Shown in pieces: positions 16,154-23,151 of a stretch of DNA of 33,128 nt. Source of the stretch: Streptomyces panaciradicis (GTDB lineage: Bacteria; Actinomycetota; Actinomycetes; Streptomycetales; Streptomycetaceae). The stretch covers positions 1-33,128 of the forward strand of contig NZ_JAMGBF010000122.1 of assembly GCF_023516615.1 (NCBI RefSeq), read 5' to 3'. Numbering within the stretch: the first letter of the stretch is position 1; each line of letters starts with the position of its first letter. The position numbers were made by a program, and so were the translations under genes. The notes beneath the pieces were generated by a model. The model searched no databases. It was not told the origin of the DNA and saw only the letters and a program-made list of their open reading frames with translations.

Positions 16154-16794
16154 GTCCGGAGACGGCCAAGTCCCGGGAGACGAAGACCAAACTGCTCGAA
16201 GGGGCCCTGAACGTCCTCACGGAGCAGGGCATCGCGAAGACCTCGGCCCGGACGATCGCCTCGGCGGCCGGAGTCAACCAGGCCCTGGTCTTCTATCACT
16301 TCGGCTCCGTGGACGAACTCCTCGCCGCGGCCTGCCGGCACGGCGCCGAACAGGCGGTCGCCCGCTACCGCACGCGCCTGGCGGCGGTCACCTCCCTCTC
16401 CGAACTCCTCACCCTGGGCCGCCGGATCCACGAGGAGGAGCGCGAGGGAGGCCACGTGGCCCTCCTGGGCCAGCTCCTGGCCGGCGCCCAGACCCACACC
16501 ATCCTGGGCCCCGCCACGGCCGCGGGCCTGGACCTGTGGATCACGGAGATCGAGAGAACCCTCACCCGCGTCCTCCCGAACACCCCCTTCGGGGAGTTCA
16601 CCGACCCCACGGGGCTGGCCCGCGCCATAGCGGCGTCCTTCGTGGGCATCGAGCTCTACGAGGGCGCCGACCGCCGGGGAGCCCAGGCGGCCCTGGACGC
16701 CCTGGAACAACTGGGTGCCCTGGTGGCGGCCCTGGAGGACCTGGGCCCGGTGGCCCAACGAGCGATCCGCCACCACTTGCGCCGCAGGGTCTGA
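16150..16794 (+). CDS. TetR-family regulator, probable autorepressor of this operon
   Basis: This 214-residue TetR regulator has the N-terminal helix-turn-helix at about residues 15-62: KLLEGALNVLTEQGI, then SARTIASAAGVNQALVFYHF, the classic recognition-helix region. The rest is helical ligand-binding domain, rich in Leu and Ala, ending IRHHLRRRV. It is the last gene of the operon and overlaps the DUF4166 stop by ATGA. The twin palindromes TTGAGC-N4-GCTCAA just upstream of the first gene are the obvious operator candidates. A ligand cannot be inferred. No terminator with a T-run follows; the next 263 bases hold repeats and a long dyad before the convergent gene. Confidence 0.9.
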   Translation: MSPETAKSRETKTKLLEGALNVLTEQGIAKTSARTIASAAGVNQALVFYHFGSVDELLAAACRHGAEQAVARYRTRLAAVTSLSELLTLGRRIHEEEREGGHVALLGQLLAGAQTHTILGPATAAGLDLWITEIERTLTRVLPNTPFGEFTDPTGLARAIAASFVGIELYEGADRRGAQAALDALEQLGALVAALEDLGPVAQRAIRHHLRRRV

Positions 16795-16861
16795 GAAGCA
16801 AGGAAGTGCCACGACCCCCAGCAGAGCGTCCGCGGCACCGCGGTGGCCGTTCGCGCAGTTC

Positions 16862-16949
16862 CCCGCGCCCCTGGGTGGTTGCAGGCGGCGGCGGTGAGAA
16901 GGGGACCCGCGCCCCTGGGCAGGTGCAGTCGACGACGGTGAGAAGGGGG
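16862..16949. repeat. Two-copy 44-bp tandem repeat
   Basis: Copy 1 (16862-16905) and copy 2 (16906-16949) lie head to tail. Both begin CCCGCGCCCCTGGG and near their ends share CGGTGAGAAGGGG. By eye 37 of 44 positions match. The bases just before copy 1, GCGCAGTTCCCCGCGCCCCT, resemble one arm of a dispersed palindromic element common in Streptomyces intergenic regions (from memory, not searched). Confidence 0.75.
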
Positions 16950-16952
16950 CGA

Positions 16953-17043
16953 GGTGGGGGGTGTTCGCCCGCAGTGTCGGGCGTCAACGCCGGGCCCGGA
17001 CAAACCGACCTCACCGCCCGACCGAGGACGGACACCCCCCACC
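16953..17043. terminator. Long-loop inverted repeat between convergent genes
   Basis: Twelve-base arms GGTGGGGGGTGT (16953-16964) and ACACCCCCCACC (17032-17043) are perfectly complementary across a 67-base loop. They lie between the TetR operon and the convergent ArsR-type gene. A bidirectional terminator is possible, but the large loop makes that uncertain. Confidence 0.45.
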
Positions 17044-17057
17044 CCGCCCCCGACCCC

Positions 17058-18047
17058 TCACCCGTCCCCGGACACCAACGCGATCCCCAACGGCGTCCGC
17101 TCGTACAGCACTTGATGGCCGTACCGCCGCGCGACCAGCAGCCCGGCGTCCCGCAGCAGCGTCAGATGCGCGGAGACGGAGGACGGCGCGAGCCCCAGCC
17201 GGTGGGCGAGCGCCCCGGTGCCGGCCGGTTCGTCGAGGGCGTCGAGCACGGCGGCCCGCCCCCGCCCCAGCAGCCGCACCAGAACGTCCGGAGTGCGCTC
17301 GGCCGGCTCGGCCCACAGCCCGCCGATCCCCCGCGCCGGATAGGCCAGCGTCGGCTGCCAGGGCGGATCGAAGGTGCTCACCACGTCCGGCCAGATGAAG
17401 ACGCTCGGCAACAGTACGAGCCCCTGCCCCGCCAGCTCACGCTCGTGCTCACCGCGGAACTCGACGGTCAGCGTCCCCGCCTCCCAGCCGAACCGCCGGT
17501 TGATCTCCGGCAGCAGCCCGCCGAGCCCCACCTCGGCCAGTCTCCGCGAGTGGAAGGCGATGTCGGCCTCCAGCAGGGCGCGCAGCCGCGGCCAGTCCGG
17601 AGCGATCAGGGCGCGCCAGACGCCCTCCATCGCGTCCGCGAGTTCCGCGACCATCCCCGCGGGATCGCCGGTCCACCGCGCGGCGGCCGGCGACTCGAGA
17701 GCCCCCGGGGTGTCGGCGAGGGACTTCAAGGTGTCCGCGAGCGCGACCTCCGGATCACTCGCCCGCACCGCCGCGATCTCCTCCTCGAAGGAGGCGGCGG
17801 GCCCGATCGGCGGCGGGCACAGCCAGTCGGGACAGTGACCGGGCTGCGGCATCAGCAGCCACAGACCGCCGAGGTCCAGCCCCCGGGCCACTTCACCGAC
17901 CCGCCGCAGCCACCGCGCGTGATACCCGTGCCGCTCGCGCCGCTTCAGCGTGCGCACCAGCTCCTGCGTCTCCCACAGCGGAGACACGGCGAACCGGCAC
18001 CGCAGAAAGTCGTCCTCCCCGAACCGCAACCGCGAAGGCACCCGCAC
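17058..18047 (-). CDS. DUF5937/ArsR-type winged-helix regulator
   Basis: This is a regulator of about 329 residues. The N-terminal two-thirds match the DUF5937-type domain seen in actinobacterial regulators (RFGEDDFLRCRFAVSPLWE, then RRFGWEAGTLTVEFRG). The C-terminus is an ArsR-like winged helix with RAAVLDALDEPAGTGALAH, then the recognition region LAPSSVSAHLTLLRDAGL and wing residues RRYGHQVLYERTPLG. No cysteine metal motif is visible. The frame is open back to 18149, but that overlaps the divergent MFS gene. GTG at 18047 (VRVPSRLRFGEDD) is chosen on family-like start; GTG 18053 and 18041 are alternatives and none has a clear ribosome site, so the mRNA may be leaderless. The divergent exporter is the likely target. 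Confidence 0.82.
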   Translation of the reverse strand: MRVPSRLRFGEDDFLRCRFAVSPLWETQELVRTLKRRERHGYHARWLRRVGEVARGLDLGGLWLLMPQPGHCPDWLCPPPIGPAASFEEEIAAVRASDPEVALADTLKSLADTPGALESPAAARWTGDPAGMVAELADAMEGVWRALIAPDWPRLRALLEADIAFHSRRLAEVGLGGLLPEINRRFGWEAGTLTVEFRGEHERELAGQGLVLLPSVFIWPDVVSTFDPPWQPTLAYPARGIGGLWAEPAERTPDVLVRLLGRGRAAVLDALDEPAGTGALAHRLGLAPSSVSAHLTLLRDAGLLVARRYGHQVLYERTPLGIALVSGDG

Positions 18048-18115
18048 CGCCACCCAACATTCGCGTGAGACCGAATCTCTAGGATGCCGTAACCCACACC
18101 ACCAGGCTGCTCCCC

Positions 18116-19420
18116 ATGCCCGCAGCAACACCCAACCCCGCACCCCCACCCCCCACCCGCTACACAGCGGTCTTCGCAGTCCGCGAGTTCCGAGCGGTCT
18201 TCGCGGCCCACGCCCTCTCCCTCCTCGGCCTGATCGTCAGCGAGATCTCCCTCTCCGTCCTCGTCTACGACCTGACCGGCTCCCCCCTGATGAGCGCCCT
18301 CACCTTCGCGCTCGGCTTCCTGCCGTACGTCATCGGCGGCACCCTCCTCGCGGGCGTCGCCGACCGCTTCCCGGCCCGCCGGGTGCTGGTGTCGTGCGAC
18401 CTGCTGTGCGCGGTCTGCGTGGCGGTGATGACGCTGCCGGGCGCGCACATCGGCGTCCTGCTGGCCATGCGCTGCGCCGTCGCGGCGGTCTCACCGGTGT
18501 TCCAGGGGACGCGCCTGGCCACGCTCACCGACATCCTGGGCGACGGCGACCGGTTCGTCCTGGGCCGCTCGCTGCTGCGGATCGTCTCGCAGAGCGCGCT
18601 GCTCGTCGGGTTCGGCCTGGGCGGCCTGCTGCTGATGGTGGTCTCGCCGCGGCACGCGCTGCTGATCACGGTCGGCACGTTCTGCGCCTCCGCGCTGCTG
18701 CTCCGCTTCGGCACCCGGCGCAGGCCCGCCCGCGCGGGCACGGCGGCGCCGCTGGTGCGGGACTCCCTCAAGGGCGCCCGCCAGGTCCTCGCCGACCGCC
18801 GGGTCCGCGCGCTGCTGCTGCTGTTCTGGGTCCCGTCGATGTTCGCGGTGGCGCCGGAGGCCCTGGCGGCCCCGTACGCCGACGACCTGTCGGTGGGCTC
18901 GGCGGGCCTGGGCCTGCTGATGTGCGCGCTGCCGGTCGGCACGATCGCCGGCGAGCTGTACGCGGGCTCCCGGCTGGGCCCCGCGACCCGGGAGCGCATC
19001 GCGCTGCCCCTGGTCTGTGTGGCGGTCCTGCCGTACGCCGGGTACGTCCTGCACCCGGGCCTCGCCCTCTCGCTGGCCCTGCTGCTGGCCGCGGGCGCCA
19101 CGTCGGCGTACACGCTGGGCCTGGACCAGTGGTTCGTGCGGGCGGTGCCGCAGGAGCTGCGGGGGCGGGCGATGACGTTGCTGCAGGCGGGGCTGATGAC
19201 GATCCAGGGGGTGGGGATGGCCCTGGCGGGGGTGGTCGCGGAGTTCGCCGGGGTCAGGGCGACGGTCGCGGGGGCGGGAGTGCTGGGCGCGCTCGTCTGC
19301 GCCCTGCTGGCCCACGAGGCCCGGCGCTCGGAGGCCGCTCCCGAACCCTCCCGAACCCGAACCCGAACCCTTCCGACCGATGGGCGAGACGGGGCTGACC
19401 ACCATGTGACCGGCCGGTAA
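18116..19420 (+). CDS. Major facilitator superfamily transporter
   Basis: This 434-residue MFS protein of the multidrug/antibiotic exporter type has about 10-12 hydrophobic segments between residues 28 and 405. The conserved loop after helix 2 reads GVADRFPARRVLVS, the MFS motif A equivalent. The N-terminus is Pro/Ala-rich and the C-terminus is hydrophilic, coded partly by a CCGAAC hexamer run that gives EPSRTRTRTLP. ATG at 18116 lies 68 bases from the start of the divergent ArsR-type gene, so one short region controls both. A MarR gene begins ten bases after the stop and is probably co-transcribed. The substrate is unknown. Confidence 0.9.
   Translation: MPAATPNPAPPPPTRYTAVFAVREFRAVFAAHALSLLGLIVSEISLSVLVYDLTGSPLMSALTFALGFLPYVIGGTLLAGVADRFPARRVLVSCDLLCAVCVAVMTLPGAHIGVLLAMRCAVAAVSPVFQGTRLATLTDILGDGDRFVLGRSLLRIVSQSALLVGFGLGGLLLMVVSPRHALLITVGTFCASALLLRFGTRRRPARAGTAAPLVRDSLKGARQVLADRRVRALLLLFWVPSMFAVAPEALAAPYADDLSVGSAGLGLLMCALPVGTIAGELYAGSRLGPATRERIALPLVCVAVLPYAGYVLHPGLALSLALLLAAGATSAYTLGLDQWFVRAVPQELRGRAMTLLQAGLMTIQGVGMALAGVVAEFAGVRATVAGAGVLGALVCALLAHEARRSEAAPEPSRTRTRTLPTDGRDGADHHVTGR
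19340..19370 (+). repeat. CCGAAC hexamer run inside the MFS gene
   Basis: Near the 3' end of the transporter gene CCGAAC occurs four times in about 30 bases (the last three at perfect 6-base spacing), giving Arg-Thr dipeptide repeats. Because the unit is six bases, copy changes would keep the frame. Confidence 0.6.
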
Positions 19421-19430
19421 GGTCTTGGGC

Positions 19431-19940
19431 GTGCCGAAGCCGCTCAGTCTTGCCTTCGATCCGATCGCCCGCGCCGACGAACTGTGGAAGCAGCGCTGGG
19501 GCAATGTGCCGTCGATGGCGGCCATCACGTCGATCATGCGTGCGCACCAGATCCTGCTCGCCGAGGTCGACGCGGTGGTCAAGCCGTACGGGCTCACGTT
19601 CGCGCGGTACGAGGCGTTGGTGCTGCTCACCTTCTCCAAGGAGGGCGAGCTGACGATGTCGAAGATCGGTGAGCGTCTGATGGTCCACCCGACGTCGGTG
19701 ACCAACACGGTCGACCGCCTGGTCAGGTCGGGTCTGGTGGCCAAGCGCCCGAATCCGAACGACGGCCGCGGCACCCTGGCCACCATCACCGACAAGGGCC
19801 GCGAGGTGGTCGAGGCGGCCACCCGCGACCTGATGGCCATGGACTTCGGCCTGGGGGTCTACGACGCCGAGGAGTGCGCGGAGATCTTCGCGATGCTGCG
19901 GCCCCTGCGGGTGGCGGCGCACGACTTCGACGAGGACTGA
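19431..19940 (+). CDS. MarR-family regulator (SCO5413-type)
   Basis: This 169-residue MarR-family winged-helix regulator has dimerisation helices at both ends. The wHTH runs about residues 60-120, with MSKIGERLMVHPTSVTNTVD as the recognition region and wing NPNDGRGTLATIT. The sequence strongly resembles what I recall of S. coelicolor Sco5413, a MarR protein of known structure but unclear target. GTG at 19431 is preferred over the TTG at 19425 because AAGG at 19419-19422 is eight bases ahead and overlaps the end of the MFS gene. That suggests coupling to the exporter, a frequent MarR partner. The downstream region is a C-rich repeat tract. Confidence 0.9.
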   Translation: MPKPLSLAFDPIARADELWKQRWGNVPSMAAITSIMRAHQILLAEVDAVVKPYGLTFARYEALVLLTFSKEGELTMSKIGERLMVHPTSVTNTVDRLVRSGLVAKRPNPNDGRGTLATITDKGREVVEAATRDLMAMDFGLGVYDAEECAEIFAMLRPLRVAAHDFDED

Positions 19941-19941
19941 G

Positions 19942-20070
19942 CACCGCCCCCCCACACACACAGACCCGCGCACACCGCCCCCCCCACACACACAGACCCC
20001 CGCACACCGCCCCCCGCACACCGCCCCCCCACACGCCGACCCCCGCACCGCCCCCCGCACCGACCCCGCC
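19942..20070. repeat. C-rich, G-poor imperfect tandem repeats
   Basis: Between the MarR stop and the second DUF3817 gene lies a strongly strand-biased tract. Two imperfect copies of a unit of about 30 bases (19944-19970 and 19975-20003) read CCGCCCCCCC, then ACACACACAGACCC. Shorter units follow, of the form GCACACCGCCCCCC. The minus strand therefore has several runs of six or more G. Confidence 0.75.
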
Positions 20071-20106
20071 CAAGATCTCCCGGAACGGGCGGTTACGCTC
20101 GACGCC

Positions 20107-20445
20107 ATGAAGAAGAGCGTGCTGACCCGCTACCGCGTCATGGCCTACGTCACCGGTGTGCTGCTGGTCCTGCTGACCCTGGGCGTGATCGCCAAGTACG
20201 GGCTCCACCTCGACGGGGCGGACAAGTTCACCACGTTCGTGGGGATCGCTCACGGCTGGCTGTACGTCGTCTACCTGGTCTTCGCGTTCGATCTGGGCTC
20301 GAAGGCGAAGTGGCCGGTCGGCAAGCAGCTGTGGGTGCTGCTCGCCGGGACGATCCCGACGGCGGCCTTCTTCGTCGAGCGCAAGGTCACCCACGAGCTG
20401 GAGTCCCAGGTCGCGGACGGGGCACCGGTCGCCGCGAAGGTGTGA
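20107..20445 (+). CDS. DUF3817 small integral membrane protein, second copy
   Basis: This 112-residue membrane protein is a paralogue of the one at 13944. Hydrophobic segments lie near residues 12-30, 42-62 and 70-88. The shared hallmarks are HGWLYVVYLVF, AKWPVGK and IPTAAFFVERK. The N-terminus MKKSVLTRYRV is basic, so it should stay inside. ATG at 20107 lies 166 bases after the MarR stop, beyond the C-rich repeats. icmA begins 73 bases downstream on the same strand, with a large palindrome in between. The function of the family is unknown; no catalytic or transport motif is visible. Confidence 0.87.
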   Translation: MKKSVLTRYRVMAYVTGVLLVLLTLGVIAKYGLHLDGADKFTTFVGIAHGWLYVVYLVFAFDLGSKAKWPVGKQLWVLLAGTIPTAAFFVERKVTHELESQVADGAPVAAKV

Positions 20446-20486
20446 CCACACCGCCGTACGGGTTCGTGCGGCGGTCTGCCATCGAC

Positions 20487-20510
20487 ATTTACTTGGACGT
20501 CCTAGTAAAT
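20487..20510 (+). promoter_or_regulatory. 24-bp near-perfect palindrome before icmA
   Basis: Outer arms ATTTACT (20487-20493) and AGTAAAT (20504-20510) enclose the inner palindrome GGACGTCC (20495-20502). Only the single bases between arm and core (20494 and 20503) break the symmetry. It ends one base before the GAGGG ribosome site of icmA. The position suits a repressor site over the promoter or an mRNA hairpin. Confidence 0.75.
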
Positions 20511-20518
20511 TCGAGGGT

Positions 20519-22219
20519 ATGGACGCTGACGCCATCGAGGAAGGCCGCCGACGCTGGCAGGCCCGCTACGACGCCTCCCGCAAGCGGGACGCCGACTTCA
20601 CCACGCTCTCCGGTGATCCCGTGGAGCCGGCGTACGGGCCCCGACCAGGGGACACCTACGAGGGCTTCGAGCGGATCGGCTGGCCGGGGGAGTACCCGTT
20701 CACCCGCGGGCTGTACCCGACCGGCTACCGCGGGCGGACCTGGACCATCCGCCAGTTCGCGGGCTTCGGCAACGCCGAGCAGACCAACGAGCGCTACAAG
20801 ATGATCCTCGCCAACGGCGGCGGCGGTCTCTCCGTGGCCTTCGACATGCCGACCCTGATGGGACGGGACTCCGACGACCCGCGCTCGCTGGGCGAGGTCG
20901 GCCACTGCGGGGTCGCCATCGACTCGGCCGCCGACATGGAGGTCCTCTTCAAGGACATCCCGCTCGGCGACGTCACGACGTCCATGACGATCAGCGGGCC
21001 CGCCGTGCCCGTCTTCTGCATGTACCTCGTCGCCGCCGAGCGGCAGGGCGTGGACCCCGCCGTGCTCAACGGCACCCTCCAGACGGACATCTTCAAGGAG
21101 TACATCGCGCAGAAGGAGTGGCTCTTCCAGCCCGAGCCCCATCTGCGCCTGATCGGCGACCTGATGGAGTACTGCGCCGCCGGCATCCCCGCCTACAAGC
21201 CGCTGTCGGTCTCCGGCTACCACATCCGCGAGGCGGGCTCCACGGCCGCCCAGGAGCTGGCCTACACCCTCGCCGACGGCTTCGGCTACGTCGAACTGGG
21301 GCTCTCCCGCGGCCTGGACGTCGACGTCTTCGCGCCCGGCCTGTCCTTCTTCTTCGACGCGCACGTCGATTTCTTCGAGGAGATCGCCAAGTTCCGCGCG
21401 GCGCGCAGGATCTGGGCACGCTGGATGCGCGACGTGTACGGGGCCAAGAGCGAGAAGGCGCAGTGGCTGCGCTTCCACACCCAGACCGCCGGCGTCTCCC
21501 TCACCGCCCAGCAGCCGTACAACAACGTGGTGCGTACGGCCGTAGAGGCGCTCGCGGCGGTGCTCGGCGGGACCAACTCGCTGCACACCAACGCCCTCGA
21601 CGAGACCCTCGCCCTGCCCAGCGAGCAGGCCGCGGAGATCGCGCTGCGCACCCAGCAGGTGCTCATGGAGGAGACCGGCGTCGCCAACGTGGCCGACCCG
21701 CTGGGCGGTTCGTGGTTCGTGGAGCAGCTGACGGACCGGATCGAGGCGGACGCGGAGAAGATCTTCGAGCAGATCAAGGAGCGGGGCCTGCGGGCCCATC
21801 CGGACGGGCGGCACCCCATCGGGCCCATCACGTCCGGCATCCTGCGCGGGATCGAGGACGGCTGGTTCACCGGCGAGATCGCGGAGTCCGCGTTCCGCTA
21901 CCAGCAGGCCCTGGAGAAGGGGGACAAGAGGGTCGTCGGCGTCAACGTCCACCACGGGTCCGTCACCGGCGACCTGGAGATCCTGCGGGTCAGCCACGAG
22001 GTCGAGCGCGAGCAGGTGCGGGTGCTGGGCGACCGCAGGGCCGCCCGGGACGAGGCAGGCGTCCGCGCGGCCCTGGACGCCATGCTCGCCGCCGCCCGCT
22101 CCGGCGCCAACATGATCGAGCCGATGCTGGACGCCGTACGCGCCGAGGCGACCCTGGGCGAGATCTGCGGGGTGCTGCGGGACGAGTGGGGGGTGTACAC
22201 CGAGCCGGCCGGCTTCTAG
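20519..22219 (+). CDS. icmA: Isobutyryl-CoA mutase large subunit IcmA
   Basis: IcmA is the catalytic subunit of the adenosylcobalamin-dependent enzyme that interconverts isobutyryl-CoA and n-butyryl-CoA, feeding butyryl units into polyketides and valine-derived carbon into metabolism. The 566-residue length equals known IcmA. It has the mutase barrel (TWTIRQFAGFGNAEQTN, DMPTLMGRDSDD, SVSGYHIREAGS, GGTNSLHTNALDE) but lacks the C-terminal B12-binding domain, which in this family is the separate subunit IcmB. Two residues separate Icm from methylmalonyl-CoA mutase: Phe80 (IRQF, Tyr in MCM) and Gln198 (YIAQ, Arg in MCM). Both are Icm-type here. ATG at 20519 is preceded by GAGGG at only two bases' spacing. 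icmB is not in the window; MeaB at 10149 is a plausible chaperone. Confidence 0.95.
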   Translation: MDADAIEEGRRRWQARYDASRKRDADFTTLSGDPVEPAYGPRPGDTYEGFERIGWPGEYPFTRGLYPTGYRGRTWTIRQFAGFGNAEQTNERYKMILANGGGGLSVAFDMPTLMGRDSDDPRSLGEVGHCGVAIDSAADMEVLFKDIPLGDVTTSMTISGPAVPVFCMYLVAAERQGVDPAVLNGTLQTDIFKEYIAQKEWLFQPEPHLRLIGDLMEYCAAGIPAYKPLSVSGYHIREAGSTAAQELAYTLADGFGYVELGLSRGLDVDVFAPGLSFFFDAHVDFFEEIAKFRAARRIWARWMRDVYGAKSEKAQWLRFHTQTAGVSLTAQQPYNNVVRTAVEALAAVLGGTNSLHTNALDETLALPSEQAAEIALRTQQVLMEETGVANVADPLGGSWFVEQLTDRIEADAEKIFEQIKERGLRAHPDGRHPIGPITSGILRGIEDGWFTGEIAESAFRYQQALEKGDKRVVGVNVHHGSVTGDLEILRVSHEVEREQVRVLGDRRAARDEAGVRAALDAMLAAARSGANMIEPMLDAVRAEATLGEICGVLRDEWGVYTEPAGF

Positions 22220-22228
22220 GCCCCGACG

Positions 22229-22264
22229 CGCGGGTGCCGGGGGCGCGGCCCCTCGGCACCCGCG
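22229..22264. terminator. Bidirectional terminator between icmA and the TetR gene
   Basis: Arms CGCGGGTGCCG (22229-22239) and CGGCACCCGCG (22254-22264) pair perfectly. Inside them GGGGC pairs with GCCCC with one bulged T. The hairpin lies between convergent stops at 22219 and 22268. Confidence 0.82.
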
Positions 22265-22267
22265 ACG

Positions 22268-22885
22268 TCATGTGGAGGTCAGCCCCAGCAGCAGGATCCG
22301 GGTGAAGCCGCGCACCCACTCCTCGTCCGCCGCCTCGGCGCTGACCAGCGTGCGGTGGACCACCGCGCCCGCCACCACGTCGAAGATGAGGTCGACCGTG
22401 CGGGCCGCCTCCGCGGGGTCCGACTCCGCCGGCAGTTCGCCGCGCTGCTGGGCGCGCTCGCGGCCCTGCAGCACCAGCCGCTTCTGCGGCTCCACGATCG
22501 ACGTGCGGATCCGTGCCCGCAGGGCGTCGTCGCGGGTCGACTCCGCCACCACCGCCATCAGTCCGCACGCCGCCTCCGGGCGGGCGAGGATCGCCGCGAA
22601 CTGCAGGACCACGCCCTCGATGTCGGCGGCGAGGCTGCCGCGGTCGGGCAGGCGCAGTTCGTCGAAGAGCTCGGCCACCGCGTCGACGACCAGTTCGTTC
22701 TTGCCCGCCCAGCGCCGGTAGAGGGTCGTCTTCGCAACCCCGGCCCGCGTCGCCACGTCTCCCAGGGTGAGCTTGGACCAGCCCAGCTCCACCAGCGCCT
22801 CTCGCGTGGCCGCCAGGATCGCGGCGTCCGCGGCGGCGCTGCGCGGGCGCCCGGTGGCGCGGGGGACGCGGGTGCGGCTCTGCAT
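22268..22885 (-). CDS. TetR-family transcriptional regulator
   Basis: This 205-residue TetR regulator has a basic start MQSRTRVPRATGRPR, then helix-turn-helix AILAATREALVELGW and LTLGDVATRAGVAKTTLYRR (about residues 22-62). A helical ligand domain of the TetR_C type follows (AACGLMAVVAESTRDDALR). ATG at 22885 is chosen at the basic N-terminus; the longer open frame has no family similarity. It is convergent with icmA across a strong terminator. Two palindromes are candidate targets: one 84-100 bases upstream of its own start (22969-22985) and the one before icmA. The former is the likelier autoregulatory site. Confidence 0.9.
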   Translation of the reverse strand: MQSRTRVPRATGRPRSAAADAAILAATREALVELGWSKLTLGDVATRAGVAKTTLYRRWAGKNELVVDAVAELFDELRLPDRGSLAADIEGVVLQFAAILARPEAACGLMAVVAESTRDDALRARIRTSIVEPQKRLVLQGRERAQQRGELPAESDPAEAARTVDLIFDVVAGAVVHRTLVSAEAADEEWVRGFTRILLLGLTST

Positions 22886-22968
22886 CCCACGACCATAACC
22901 GCCGGGTCCCGTGAGGCAGTGAGGGAGATCACCGGGGGGTGGTGTCCGGGAGGCACCCAGTGCCATTA

Positions 22969-22985
22969 CGCTACGACTCGTAGCG
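22969..22985. promoter_or_regulatory. 17-bp perfect palindrome, candidate TetR operator
   Basis: CGCTACGA (22969-22976) and TCGTAGCG (22978-22985) form a perfect dyad around a single C. It lies in the 266-base region between the TetR gene (start 22885) and the divergent thioredoxin-like gene (start 23152), where it could control either or both. Confidence 0.7.
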
Positions 22986-23151
22986 AAAGCTCGCGCGCGG
23001 CTCGCGCGGGTGACGCTCAGGAGTGACGACCACTGGCGTGGGGTGGGGACCCGGCGCCGAACGACGCGACGACCACGCACCACGACCACGCATCATGACG
23101 GCTTTCACGACGTTTTTCACACGCGCGCACAGGACGGGGGAGGATAGACGC

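Noticed and set aside
20480..20520. Cobalamin riboswitch before icmA
   Set aside because: The gap is only 73 bases and no B12-box-like sequence is seen; the palindrome alone cannot be a cobalamin riboswitch.
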